Assembly: GCA_035647815.1 (NCBI GenBank)
Contig: DASRMR010000004.1
Coordinates: forward strand, 1 to 14,396
Source of the DNA: JAAYRQ01 sp035647815
GTDB lineage: Bacteria > Bacillota > Syntrophomonadia > Syntrophomonadales > Syntrophomonadaceae
DNA: 14,396 nucleotides
Reading direction: 5' to 3'
The notes beneath the pieces were generated by a model that saw only the letters and a program-made list of their open reading frames with translations, ran no database searches and was not told the origin of the DNA. A program made the position numbers and the translations under genes. Shown one piece after another: positions 8,543 to 14,396 of the stretch (the first letter of the stretch is position 1; each line of letters begins with the position of its first letter).

Positions 8543-8547
8543 TTAAC

Positions 8548-9570
8548 TTATGAAGTTTTGTCTATTGAAATATCTTCCTGTTGGATAGAGTGAACCATTA
8601 AAGTATCTGCTAATAACAAGGAGAGTGAGGATTCTGCACCTTGATTAAGGTTTAGTCCATCTGCGGTTAAAGCATCAAAACAGCCACCAGTATTTTCATT
8701 ATATAGTGATAAACTATGGACGTTTTTACCTCTAAACCACTGATATGCTAAGGTTGCTAGTTCTAAATGTTTCGTTTCTCCGATAGTATGGTAAGCTTCC
8801 ATGCAAGCAAATATTATAGATGTAGCATCTACAGGTTGTTGATCGAATAAGGGGATCTTACCACCTCGGTGATACCAACCGTCATTACCTATAATATTTA
8901 AATAACCTTTACGAAATAATATGTTATTCAAAAAGTCGAGAGAACTATGACCTATTTTCAAGCCCTTTTTATCGCCGGAAACAGCGTAATAACTAAACAT
9001 AGCATGTGGTAAAATGCCATTACAATAGGTTAAATAATCTTCAAACCAAGCCCAATGGTTGCTCTTTTTAGCCATGAATAAGTTAATAAGTTTATCAGCC
9101 AATTCGTTAATCAACTCTTCATATTTTCGTGCATAATCATAATCATGATTTTTACATAATGCTACTAAAGAATAGGCGATAGCCCTAGGGGAAGTGAAGT
9201 TTCTGGTTTTATCTACCTGTTCTTCTAGAAGGTTTTCGCAAATGTTAGCAACATCTCGCCAAGGTGATCTAGCTCCTAGGCTACAAGCTAATAAAGTTCT
9301 TCCGATACTATCCTCTGAATCAAAGCGGGAAGAATAAACCCCATTTAGTAAAATGTTAGACCATGTGCCATCAGCTTGCACAGCGTTCTTTAACCAAGTC
9401 GCATAGGTTAAAGCTAGCCTGGAATCATTTTTAATAGTTAAAGCTACCATTAGTGCTCTAGCATTATCATCTAGGGTATGTCCGCTATTGACATCGGGTT
9501 TATTATATTTGGAAAATTGCAATATTCCTATATCATCAGTCATTTTGACTAAGTGTCTATAATCCAACAT
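8548..9570 (-). CDS. Six-hairpin (alpha/alpha)6-type protein paired with a GT4 glycosyltransferase
   Basis: This 340-residue, all-helical protein with repeated helical hairpins resembles (alpha/alpha)6-barrel proteins found next to, or fused with, GT4 enzymes. Visible conserved blocks rich in acidic and aromatic residues are GHTLDDNARAL (30-40), SEDSIGR (85-91), WFEDYLTYCNGILPHA (175-190), DQQPVDA (243-249), GGCFDAL (295-301) and NQGAESSLS (309-317). These look like the lining of a sugar-binding cavity, but I cannot name a reaction: hydrolase, epimerase-like and scaffold roles are all open. There is no signal peptide, so it is probably cytoplasmic. It starts inside the GT4 gene (14-base overlap) and its GGGAGG (9586-9591) is 15 bases away, farther than normal, so translation is probably coupled to the GT4. 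It is the last gene of the manC-manB-GT4 unit. Confidence 0.75.
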   Translation of the reverse strand: MLDYRHLVKMTDDIGILQFSKYNKPDVNSGHTLDDNARALMVALTIKNDSRLALTYATWLKNAVQADGTWSNILLNGVYSSRFDSEDSIGRTLLACSLGARSPWRDVANICENLLEEQVDKTRNFTSPRAIAYSLVALCKNHDYDYARKYEELINELADKLINLFMAKKSNHWAWFEDYLTYCNGILPHAMFSYYAVSGDKKGLKIGHSSLDFLNNILFRKGYLNIIGNDGWYHRGGKIPLFDQQPVDATSIIFACMEAYHTIGETKHLELATLAYQWFRGKNVHSLSLYNENTGGCFDALTADGLNLNQGAESSLSLLLADTLMVHSIQQEDISIDKTS

Positions 9571-10732
9571 GTTTTAAATCATTTGCCTCCCGAGTAATTT
9601 TTTTGTTAGAAACATCACCTAAAAAGTAGGCGTATTTTTTGCCGATATTAGGCCAGCTCCAGTTTCGACCTAATTTCATGGCATTTTTTTGCAAGTCTTT
9701 TTTGAGATTATCATCCTCTAGGACTTTAATCATCAACTGAGCTAATGCTAAGGGGGTAGGTTCTTTGGCGAGTAATCCAGTATTATCTTTTAAAACTTCA
9801 GTAGCATATGCATATGCTGTTGATACTATAGCCCGGCCACAACCGATAGCAAAAGTTAAAGTTCCACTGACAGCCTGATCCATATTAGGGTATGGGCTTA
9901 AATATATATCAGTTAAGTATAAATATTCACCTAATTCTTCATCAGATAAAAACTTATTAACAAACTTAACATTTTCAACTAATCCTAATTCTACGGTCAG
10001 CTTTTCTAGCATCTCCCGGTATTTTTCGCCTTCCGTCTTTTTTAACATGGGATGGGTTTGCCCTAAAATAAGAAAAACTATAGATGGATCATATTTCACA
10101 ACATCTACCATAGCTCTTATCCCTAATTCTAAGCCTTTGCCAGGCCCAATTAAGCCGAATGTGCTTATAACTTGTTTATCAGTTAAATTGAACTCCTCTT
10201 TTAGTTCTACATTAGGTTTTGGTTCGAAATAGGGAACACCATGATTAATAACCTGAATTTTAGATCTACTAACTTTATATAAATTGCTTAATAATGTAGC
10301 TGATAGTTTAGTCATACAAACTACACCAGCAGCATTTTTACATAGTTGGTTTAAGACAGACTTCTGTTCTTCTAATGGTGTTGGTAGAACAGTATGAGTT
10401 ACTACCAGATATGGCTTTTTAAGATTCTTAGCAAATTCTAAAACATATCTTCCATTAGAACCACCGAAGATACCATACTCATGTTGAATTATTACTGCAT
10501 CAATATCTTCATCTTCGTTAATATAATTTACTGCTTCAAAATAGTCATTAGCCTTAGTTTGGCTTATGACAAATTTAACTTCAGCAGGATATTCATATTG
10601 GTAACTTTCATCAGATAAAGCGATAATATCTACCTCAACATTATTTACTAAAAGACTATTACGCAAATCCATAGAAAAAGTGGCTATTCCACATTGTTTT
10701 GGTGGGTATGTACCCACATTAGCTATTTTCAT
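9557..10732 (-). CDS. GT4 family glycosyltransferase
   Basis: The GT-B fold protein has 391 residues from the chosen ATG. The start is ATG at 10732 because AAGGAG (10741-10746) lies 8 bases before it. The GTG three codons upstream (10741) shares its first base with that ribosome binding site and is therefore unlikely. Blocks seen, numbered from the ATG, are IANVGTYPPKQCGIATFS (3-20), QHEYGIFGG (83-91), the domain linker HGVPYF (164-169), FGLIGPGKGLELGIRA (192-207) and the C-terminal nucleotide-sugar region VSGTLTFAIGCGRAIVST (288-305). The usual GT4 E-x7-E pair appears as Q286 and F294, so donor binding departs from the textbook pattern. With manB and manC upstream, GDP-mannose is the inferred donor. 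It overlaps the six-hairpin gene by 14 bases, suggesting the two proteins work together. Confidence 0.88.
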   Translation of the reverse strand: MKIANVGTYPPKQCGIATFSMDLRNSLLVNNVEVDIIALSDESYQYEYPAEVKFVISQTKANDYFEAVNYINEDEDIDAVIIQHEYGIFGGSNGRYVLEFAKNLKKPYLVVTHTVLPTPLEEQKSVLNQLCKNAAGVVCMTKLSATLLSNLYKVSRSKIQVINHGVPYFEPKPNVELKEEFNLTDKQVISTFGLIGPGKGLELGIRAMVDVVKYDPSIVFLILGQTHPMLKKTEGEKYREMLEKLTVELGLVENVKFVNKFLSDEELGEYLYLTDIYLSPYPNMDQAVSGTLTFAIGCGRAIVSTAYAYATEVLKDNTGLLAKEPTPLALAQLMIKVLEDDNLKKDLQKNAMKLGRNWSWPNIGKKYAYFLGDVSNKKITREANDLKHVGL

Positions 10733-10749
10733 CAGGGTCACTCCTTTTT

Positions 10750-10789
10750 GTCTTTAAAGACTTTTTTTACAAATTAACAGCGCCATTAA
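10750..10789. repeat. Two palindromes between manB and the GT4 gene
   Basis: GTCTTTAAAGAC (10750-10761) is a perfect 12-base palindrome just upstream of the GT4 ribosome binding site. TTAACAGCGCCATTAA (10774-10789) is a near palindrome centred on CG, a GC-rich spot in very AT-rich DNA, with two mismatched pairs. They lie in the only sizeable gap (84 bases) of the mannose operon. They could be a protein binding site or an RNA structure tuning GT4 expression; no known motif was recognised. Confidence 0.35.
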
Positions 10790-10816
10790 CATTATTTTCT
10801 CATATATGATGGTGGT

Positions 10817-12214
10817 TTATACCTGATGAGTAACATTTCTATCTAGGTCCTCATTTTCTAAACCTAAGCTACAAAGGTAAGTAAAAAGTTCTTCCTTAAT
10901 ATTCTCTAGGTTTTCGGGTGTATCTCCTTCACAACGAACGATTAATTGGGGGCCAGTATTGGAAGCTCTGACTAGGCCCCAACCATGGGGAAATAATATT
11001 CTAGCACCATCTATATCAATAATTTCGTATTTATCATCAAAATGTGCGATTACCTTATCGACTATGGTAAATTTTTCTTTATCAGTGCTTTTCACTCGAA
11101 TTTCAGGTGTCGAGCAATATTGAGGAATATCAGCTAATAATTCACTTAAACTTGAAGTTTCGTGGGAAAGAAGGGCTAAAAGTCTAGCACCTGCATATAG
11201 TGCATCATCAAAACCATAATATTCATCAGCGAAGAACATATGTCCAGACATTTCACCAGTAAATATGGCATCTATTTCTTTCATTTTTGCCTTGATAAGT
11301 GAATGACCTGTTTTATAAATAATCGGTTCTCCACCTAAGTTTTCTATTTCATCAATTAGAGATTGGGAACATTTTACTTCTACTATAGCTTTAGCACCTG
11401 GGTAACGGGGCATAATATCTCGCCAAAATAAAATCATTAAGACATCACCCCAGATTAGATTTCCCTCGTTATCTACTACTCCAATACGGTCACCATCCCC
11501 ATCTATCCCGATTCCCAAATGAGCCTGATGTTTTTTTACTTCTAAAATTAAGTCTTGCATATTATCAGGATTGACCGGATCAGGGTGGTGATTAGGAAAG
11601 TTAGGATCGGAATCGCAGTATAGCTCTACTACCTCACAGCCTAAACTGCGGAAGACTTCAGTGGCAAAGAGAGAAGCAGTACCATTACCACAATCTAATA
11701 CGACTTTCTGTCGGTTAGGGCCCATAGTAATTTTATCTGTGATCATCTCTAAATAAGTAGGGAAAATATCAACTTCCTGCAAATATCCTGCTGGTCCAGA
11801 GGTGAAATCTTTATCATCAACCATCTGGGCAAGCTTTTGTATTTCATCACCATAAATAGTTGATTCACCTAATAAAAGTTTCAAACCATTATATTCTTTA
11901 GGGTTATGACTAGCAGTAATCATAATACCTGCCGGAACATCTAGATGACGAGAGGCAAAATAAAAAAGTGGGGTTACCACTTCGCCTAAATCTATAACAT
12001 TACATCCAGAATCGTGACAAGCTTTTATAGCTAGCTCCCGAAAGATATCGGAGGAAAGGCGGTTATCGTGTCCAATCAAAATAGTGTCAGAATCATTTTG
12101 TTTAACATAATTAGCAAAGGCACGAACAATATCAGAGAACAAATCTTCACTTAATTCGGAACCTACTAATCCTCTGATATCGTATTTACGAAATATATGT
12201 CTAATAAATATCAC
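10817..12214 (-). CDS. manB: Phosphomannomutase/phosphoglucomutase
   Basis: This alpha-D-phosphohexomutase of about 465 residues interconverts mannose-6-phosphate and mannose-1-phosphate (often also the glucose phosphates) in the cytoplasm and feeds ManC. Motifs are FRKYDIRG (8-15), the catalytic TASHNPKEYNGLKL block (phosphoserine S102), the magnesium loop IDGDGDR (near 240), the sugar-specificity loop GEMSGH (near 320) and the phosphate-binding RASNTGPQLIVRCEG near the C-terminus. Length is normal for the PMM/PGM class. The annotated GTG at 12214 overlaps AAGGAG (12214-12219). A start with proper spacing (8 bases) would be the ATT at 12205, three codons later, leaving IRHIFRKYDIRG at the N-terminus. 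The gene lies 11 bases after manC. Confidence 0.93.
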   Translation of the reverse strand: MIFIRHIFRKYDIRGLVGSELSEDLFSDIVRAFANYVKQNDSDTILIGHDNRLSSDIFRELAIKACHDSGCNVIDLGEVVTPLFYFASRHLDVPAGIMITASHNPKEYNGLKLLLGESTIYGDEIQKLAQMVDDKDFTSGPAGYLQEVDIFPTYLEMITDKITMGPNRQKVVLDCGNGTASLFATEVFRSLGCEVVELYCDSDPNFPNHHPDPVNPDNMQDLILEVKKHQAHLGIGIDGDGDRIGVVDNEGNLIWGDVLMILFWRDIMPRYPGAKAIVEVKCSQSLIDEIENLGGEPIIYKTGHSLIKAKMKEIDAIFTGEMSGHMFFADEYYGFDDALYAGARLLALLSHETSSLSELLADIPQYCSTPEIRVKSTDKEKFTIVDKVIAHFDDKYEIIDIDGARILFPHGWGLVRASNTGPQLIVRCEGDTPENLENIKEELFTYLCSLGLENEDLDRNVTHQV

Positions 12215-12225
12215 TCCTTTAAGTA

Positions 12226-13272
12226 TTATAAAAGATCTTGACGATCCTTATTTTTCAATATATCTACAATGACGCGAAAATCTTGGCTATTGTCACGATT
12301 AGCTATGAAGATGACTTCATCTGTTTCAACAATTAAAAGGTTTTCTAATCCAAAAGTGACAATACTTTTTTCTGATTGTTGAATTATACAGTCCTTACTT
12401 TCTATAGCGACTATGTCATCACCATTACAAATATTATTATTTTCATCTAATTCATGTAATTCAGCTAAAGCCTCCCAACTACCTAAATCACACCAGCCGA
12501 AATCAGAATCTACGACTGCAATGCGCTTAGATTTTTCTGCTATGCCATAATCCAAACTAATATTAGGAAAAGTCGAATAGGATTTAAGATATCCATCATG
12601 ACCTAACAACATTTTTTCGTATATTGTGGGCAGATGCTCTTTAAACTCTTGCATTAAGGTATTAGTAGTACCTATATAAATGCCGGAATTCCACATATGA
12701 TTACCGGAAGCTATGTAATCAGAAGCTGTTTTAGTATCCGGTTTTTCATAAAAAGAATTAACCTCATAAACACCAGGAATTTGCCCTACCTCAAAACGAG
12801 TTTTTTCTATATAGCCATATCCAGTTTCAGGACGACTAGGTGCTATGCCAATAGTTACGAGATTACCTTCGCCAGCTGCCAGACAAGCTCGCCTAATACT
12901 ATCTTTAAATGCCTCCACATTTAAAACATGATGGTCTGCAGGAAATATTCCTATAGTTTCATCAGGATATTTCTCGTGGTATAGTGACAAGACCAAACCA
13001 ACTGCAGGTGCAGTGTTTTTCCCTTCTGGTTCACTAAGAATATCGATAATATCAGCATCGGCTCTATGATCGACCAACTCTTTAACTGATAGGTATAAAC
13101 TATCATTAGTTATTATTGTTATACGCGTAGCACCAGAAAGACTAAGACGATCTATAGTGTGGTCTAACATAGAACGGTTATTGACAAACTTGCAAAGTTG
13201 CTTGGGACGACTTTGCCTACTTTCTGGCCATAACCTTAGACCTCGCCCACCTGCTAAAATAACTGCAATCAT
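12226..13272 (-). CDS. manC: Mannose-1-phosphate guanylyltransferase (GDP-mannose pyrophosphorylase)
   Basis: This 348-residue nucleotidyltransferase makes GDP-mannose from mannose-1-phosphate and GTP. It is the single-domain form: the C-terminal isomerase domain of the ~470-residue bifunctional type is absent. Motifs are LAGGRGLRLWPESR (6-19), PKQ (23-25), EPEGKNTAPA (81-90), FPADHH (110-115), PETGYGYIE (148-156), FYEKPD (174-179), MWNSGIY (193-199), SLDYGIAEK (239-247) and DLGSWEAL (262-269). The ATG start is preceded by GGAGG (13282-13286) with a 9-base spacing. It is the first gene of a minus-strand unit followed by manB, the GT4 and the six-hairpin gene, so it sets up the sugar-nucleotide supply for them. 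Confidence 0.95.
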   Translation of the reverse strand: MIAVILAGGRGLRLWPESRQSRPKQLCKFVNNRSMLDHTIDRLSLSGATRITIITNDSLYLSVKELVDHRADADIIDILSEPEGKNTAPAVGLVLSLYHEKYPDETIGIFPADHHVLNVEAFKDSIRRACLAAGEGNLVTIGIAPSRPETGYGYIEKTRFEVGQIPGVYEVNSFYEKPDTKTASDYIASGNHMWNSGIYIGTTNTLMQEFKEHLPTIYEKMLLGHDGYLKSYSTFPNISLDYGIAEKSKRIAVVDSDFGWCDLGSWEALAELHELDENNNICNGDDIVAIESKDCIIQQSEKSIVTFGLENLLIVETDEVIFIANRDNSQDFRVIVDILKNKDRQDLL

Positions 13273-13300
13273 TTATATTAACCTCCATACTTACCTGATA

Positions 13301-13336
13301 ATTATAATATACATAAATTATCTTTAATATTCGCAA
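13301..13336 (-). promoter_or_regulatory. Probable manC promoter region
   Basis: On the minus strand, overlapping TATATT (13306-13311) and TATAAT (13301-13306) sit 29-34 bases before the manC ATG. A TTGCGA (13331-13336) is the best -35 candidate, but its spacing (19 or 24 bases) is not ideal. The region is the only obvious origin for the manC-manB-GT4 transcript. Confidence 0.4.
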
Positions 13337-13381
13337 ATAAAGCTAAAAATCACGGTAATATAGCCAATTATTAGCTTTATT
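13336..13381. repeat. 11-bp perfect inverted repeat upstream of manC
   Basis: AATAAAGCTAA (13336-13346) and TTAGCTTTATT (13371-13381) are perfect complements separated by 24 bases. They lie immediately upstream of the manC promoter candidate. This could be a two-site operator or a hairpin; no T tract marks it as a terminator. Confidence 0.6.
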
Positions 13382-13454
13382 ACAAGCTTACCACATAAGG
13401 AAGGGTTTTCAAAAAATGCCCCATTTTACCATTATCGGTATTAGCTAGAAAAGG

Positions 13455-13479
13455 TGACGGCAATCCTGTTCTCGCGTCA
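13455..13479 (-). repeat. Diverged, inverted copy of the RAYT-associated repeat
   Basis: This 25-base segment begins TGACGG and ends CGCGTCA. It matches the inverted repeat copy at 13879-13903 at 16 of 25 positions, and both are followed by a shared tail of the ATATGTTAGAAA type. It matches the reverse complement of the copy at 13714-13738 at 17 of 25. It is probably the end of an older, mostly lost element. Confidence 0.45.
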
Positions 13480-13588
13480 GATATGTTAGAAAACCACAGG
13501 TGTCCACCATATCATTCATGGCATTTATCCTATTATTTTGTCTATATTGATTACTTCACAAAATCAAACAACAGTTTGTAGGTAGATG

Positions 13589-13662
13589 GATTAGTATGAA
13601 AAATTTGCAGATTGGTAGAATTGTTTTTTGATTAATGGAATTATTTGTTGATTAATAGATTT
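13589..13662. repeat. Four degenerate direct repeats of about 20 bp
   Basis: Cores related to GATTAATGGAATT begin at 13589, 13610, 13630 and 13650, spaced 21, 20 and 20 bases. The last two 20-base units match at 16 of 20 positions; the earlier ones are more diverged. The ~20-base spacing places the cores on the same face of the helix. The role is unknown. Confidence 0.5.
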
Positions 13663-13710
13663 AATTGTAATATATCATATTTAGTTTAATTGTCAAGTAT
13701 TGTTAATTCA

Positions 13711-13742
13711 GGGTGACACGGGGACGGGGTTGTTGACAACAT
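13711..13742 (+). repeat. RAYT-associated repeat, left copy 1
   Basis: This copy contains TGACACGGGGACGGGG followed by TTGTTGACAACAT. It is near identical to the copy starting at 13753, and its reverse complement matches 19 of 25 bases of the right-end copy at 13879-13903. The TTGACAA at 13733-13739 also pairs with TTGTCAA at 13690-13696. Confidence 0.7.
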
Positions 13743-13752
13743 CGATGAGACA

Positions 13753-13785
13753 GGGATGACACGGGGACAGAGTTATTGACAATAT
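13753..13785 (+). repeat. RAYT-associated repeat, left copy 2
   Basis: This second direct copy differs from copy 1 by a few bases (GGGATGACACGGGGACAGAG, then TTATTGACAATAT). It lies about 10 bases after copy 1. A consensus TTGACA (13776-13781) inside it could act as a -35 box, with a poor -10 (TAATCT, 13799-13804) 17 bases downstream. Confidence 0.7.
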
Positions 13786-13831
13786 TACCATATTTAGCTA
13801 ATCTAAAAGCATGTTAATGGGGGTGTTGGTG

Positions 13832-13876
13832 TTGCCAAGAAAACCGCGGAAAAAGAGCTACCAGTATATACCATAA
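13832..13876 (+). pseudogene. N-terminal remnant of a RAYT (Y1 transposase) gene
   Basis: A TTG codon preceded by a G-rich stretch (13819-13830) opens a 14-codon frame reading MPRKPRKKSYQYIP and then TAA. The first nine residues are the characteristic basic start of Clostridia RAYT transposases. The HUH motif and catalytic tyrosine are absent, so this is a deletion relic and not functional. Confidence 0.65.
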
Positions 13877-13878
13877 GA

Positions 13879-13903
13879 TGACAACGACCTACTCCCCGCG
13901 TCA
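13879..13903 (-). repeat. RAYT-associated repeat, inverted right-end copy
   Basis: This 25-base segment begins TGACAACGACC and ends CCCCGCGTCA. It matches the reverse complement of the left copy (13714-13738) at 19 of 25 positions. It marks the far end of the decayed element, and the ribosome binding site of the following gene starts 8 bases beyond it. Confidence 0.6.
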
Positions 13904-13925
13904 TATGTAGAAAGGATGGAGCTTA

Positions 13926-14396
13926 ATGATTCTTACTGACCAAGAAATAATTGCTATGTTACAGTATTCTTTTGTCCGTTTAGATGGGGCTTGGTTTTTA
14001 TCTTTAGCAAAAAAACATGGTGTAGAAACAGCTTGGGATATAGATGTTGATGCCTGGAAACATTTTTCCTACCTGTTTGGCAAAAAAATCAGAAATGATC
14101 ATATTCCTGAACCAGTTTGGCCGGATAGCTTTATTGAAGCCTTGGAAATTTTAAGCAAGGTTTTAAAAATTGAAGGACGGGAAGTGACTCTGGAGCCGGA
14201 GCGTATTATCGTTAGAGTAACCGATTGTGAAACTCAGAAGGCTATTGCTAAGGCAGGTATTGCTGATTGTGGAATTGTAACTGTCCAAACATATCAAGGT
14301 CTGGCACGGGGCTTATTTAATAAGGAAATAGAACTTGATGTTGAGCATACCCAAAACCTAAATCAAGGTGATCCCATCTGTGAGGTAATAATCAAA
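13926..14396 (+). CDS. DUF6125-like hypothetical protein, 3' end cut by the window
   Basis: An ATG at 13926 with AAAGGA (13911-13916) 9 bases upstream opens a frame of 157 codons that runs to the last base without a stop. The N-terminus (LQYSFVRLDGAWFLSLAKKHGVETAWDID, near residues 12-40) resembles DUF6125 proteins, a small family common in anaerobic Clostridia and related to thiazoline-carboxylate hydrolase-like proteins. Cysteines near residues 101 and 116 and a terminal DPICEVIIK block fit that family, which usually ends soon after, so little is likely missing. Function is unknown. It looks cytoplasmic. A decayed mobile element lies directly upstream, so its promoter may be partly element-derived; the TTGACA at 13776 is a candidate. 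Confidence 0.75.
   Translation, partial: MILTDQEIIAMLQYSFVRLDGAWFLSLAKKHGVETAWDIDVDAWKHFSYLFGKKIRNDHIPEPVWPDSFIEALEILSKVLKIEGREVTLEPERIIVRVTDCETQKAIAKAGIADCGIVTVQTYQGLARGLFNKEIELDVEHTQNLNQGDPICEVIIK

Larger units (their letters stand above)
13711..13903 (+). mobile_element. Decayed RAYT (REP-associated tyrosine transposase) element
   Basis: Two direct copies of a TGACACGGGGAC repeat lie on the left (13711-13742 and 13753-13785) and one inverted copy on the right (13879-13903). They bracket a 14-codon remnant that begins like RAYT transposases. The whole is under 200 bases, so almost the entire transposase (normally over 200 codons) is gone. Such repeats with this transposase type are common in Clostridia. 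The right end lies 22 bases before the start of the next gene. Confidence 0.7.
13273..13925. other. 653-base region without an intact gene, between divergent genes
   Basis: The stretch holds the manC leader and likely promoter next to manC, an 11-bp inverted repeat, a small AAAATG-CCC-CATTTT hairpin (13413-13427), a diverged repeat copy (13455-13479), a degenerate ~20-bp tandem repeat (13589-13662) and a decayed RAYT element ending just before the DUF6125-like gene. I found no convincing protein reading frame in 13382-13588; that part may be further decayed mobile DNA. Confidence 0.7.

Noticed and set aside
10739..10741. GTG at 10741 as the GT4 start
   Set aside because: Its first base is the last base of the AAGGAG ribosome binding site; the ATG three codons later has ideal spacing.
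13413..13427. AAAATG-CCC-CATTTT hairpin as a terminator
   Set aside because: The stem is only 6 bp with one G-C pair, and no gene ends nearby on either strand.
13480..13570. Short plus-strand frame (HRCPPYHSWHLSYYF) as a transposase fragment
   Set aside because: It is short, has no start or ribosome binding site and shows no clear HUH or RAYT motif.
13589..13785. CRISPR-like array
   Set aside because: The repeats are degenerate, have no unique spacers of constant length, and no cas genes are present; the TGACACGGGGAC copies belong to a RAYT element.

Overview
The window is AT-rich and reads as chromosomal DNA of an anaerobic, Clostridia-type member of the Bacillota. The reasons are strong AGGAGG-type ribosome binding sites, frequent GTG/TTG starts, an oligoendopeptidase F, a YwlG/UPF0340 (DUF436) gene, a DUF6125-like gene and a relic of a RAYT (REP-associated tyrosine) transposase element. 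The species cannot be fixed from the sequence alone.

Layout. 1-1685 (+) is the 3' part of a pepF oligoendopeptidase whose start lies outside the window. 1791-5321 (+) is a 1176-residue fusion: a family-2-like glycosyltransferase region, an unassigned middle region, and a C-terminal GH130 mannoside-phosphorylase domain. It converges on a minus-strand block. Read in transcription order that block is: manC (mannose-1-phosphate guanylyltransferase), manB (phosphomannomutase/phosphoglucomutase), a GT4 glycosyltransferase, a six-hairpin-type (alpha/alpha)6 protein overlapping the GT4 by 14 bases, a metal-responsive cadC-cadA pair with its own operator and promoter, and a YwlG/DUF436 gene. From 13273 to 13925 there is no intact gene. 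That stretch holds the likely manC promoter, an inverted repeat, four degenerate ~20-bp tandem repeats, and a decayed RAYT element (two direct repeat copies, a 14-codon transposase N-terminus, one inverted copy). 13926-14396 (+) is a DUF6125-like gene cut by the window end.

How the genes fit together. ManB makes mannose-1-phosphate and ManC makes GDP-mannose. The GT4, the six-hairpin protein and the GT-GH130 fusion are then candidates to build and trim or phosphorolyse a mannose glycan. GH130 enzymes of this sequence type act on beta-mannosides, including beta-1,2-mannan. A mannogen-like intracellular beta-mannan, or a mannose-based compatible solute or glycolipid, is the most interesting hypothesis here. 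The cadmium/zinc efflux genes sit inside this cluster but have self-contained regulation, so they look like an inserted, separately controlled unit. The operator hairpin between the two groups may also act as the terminator of the mannose operon.
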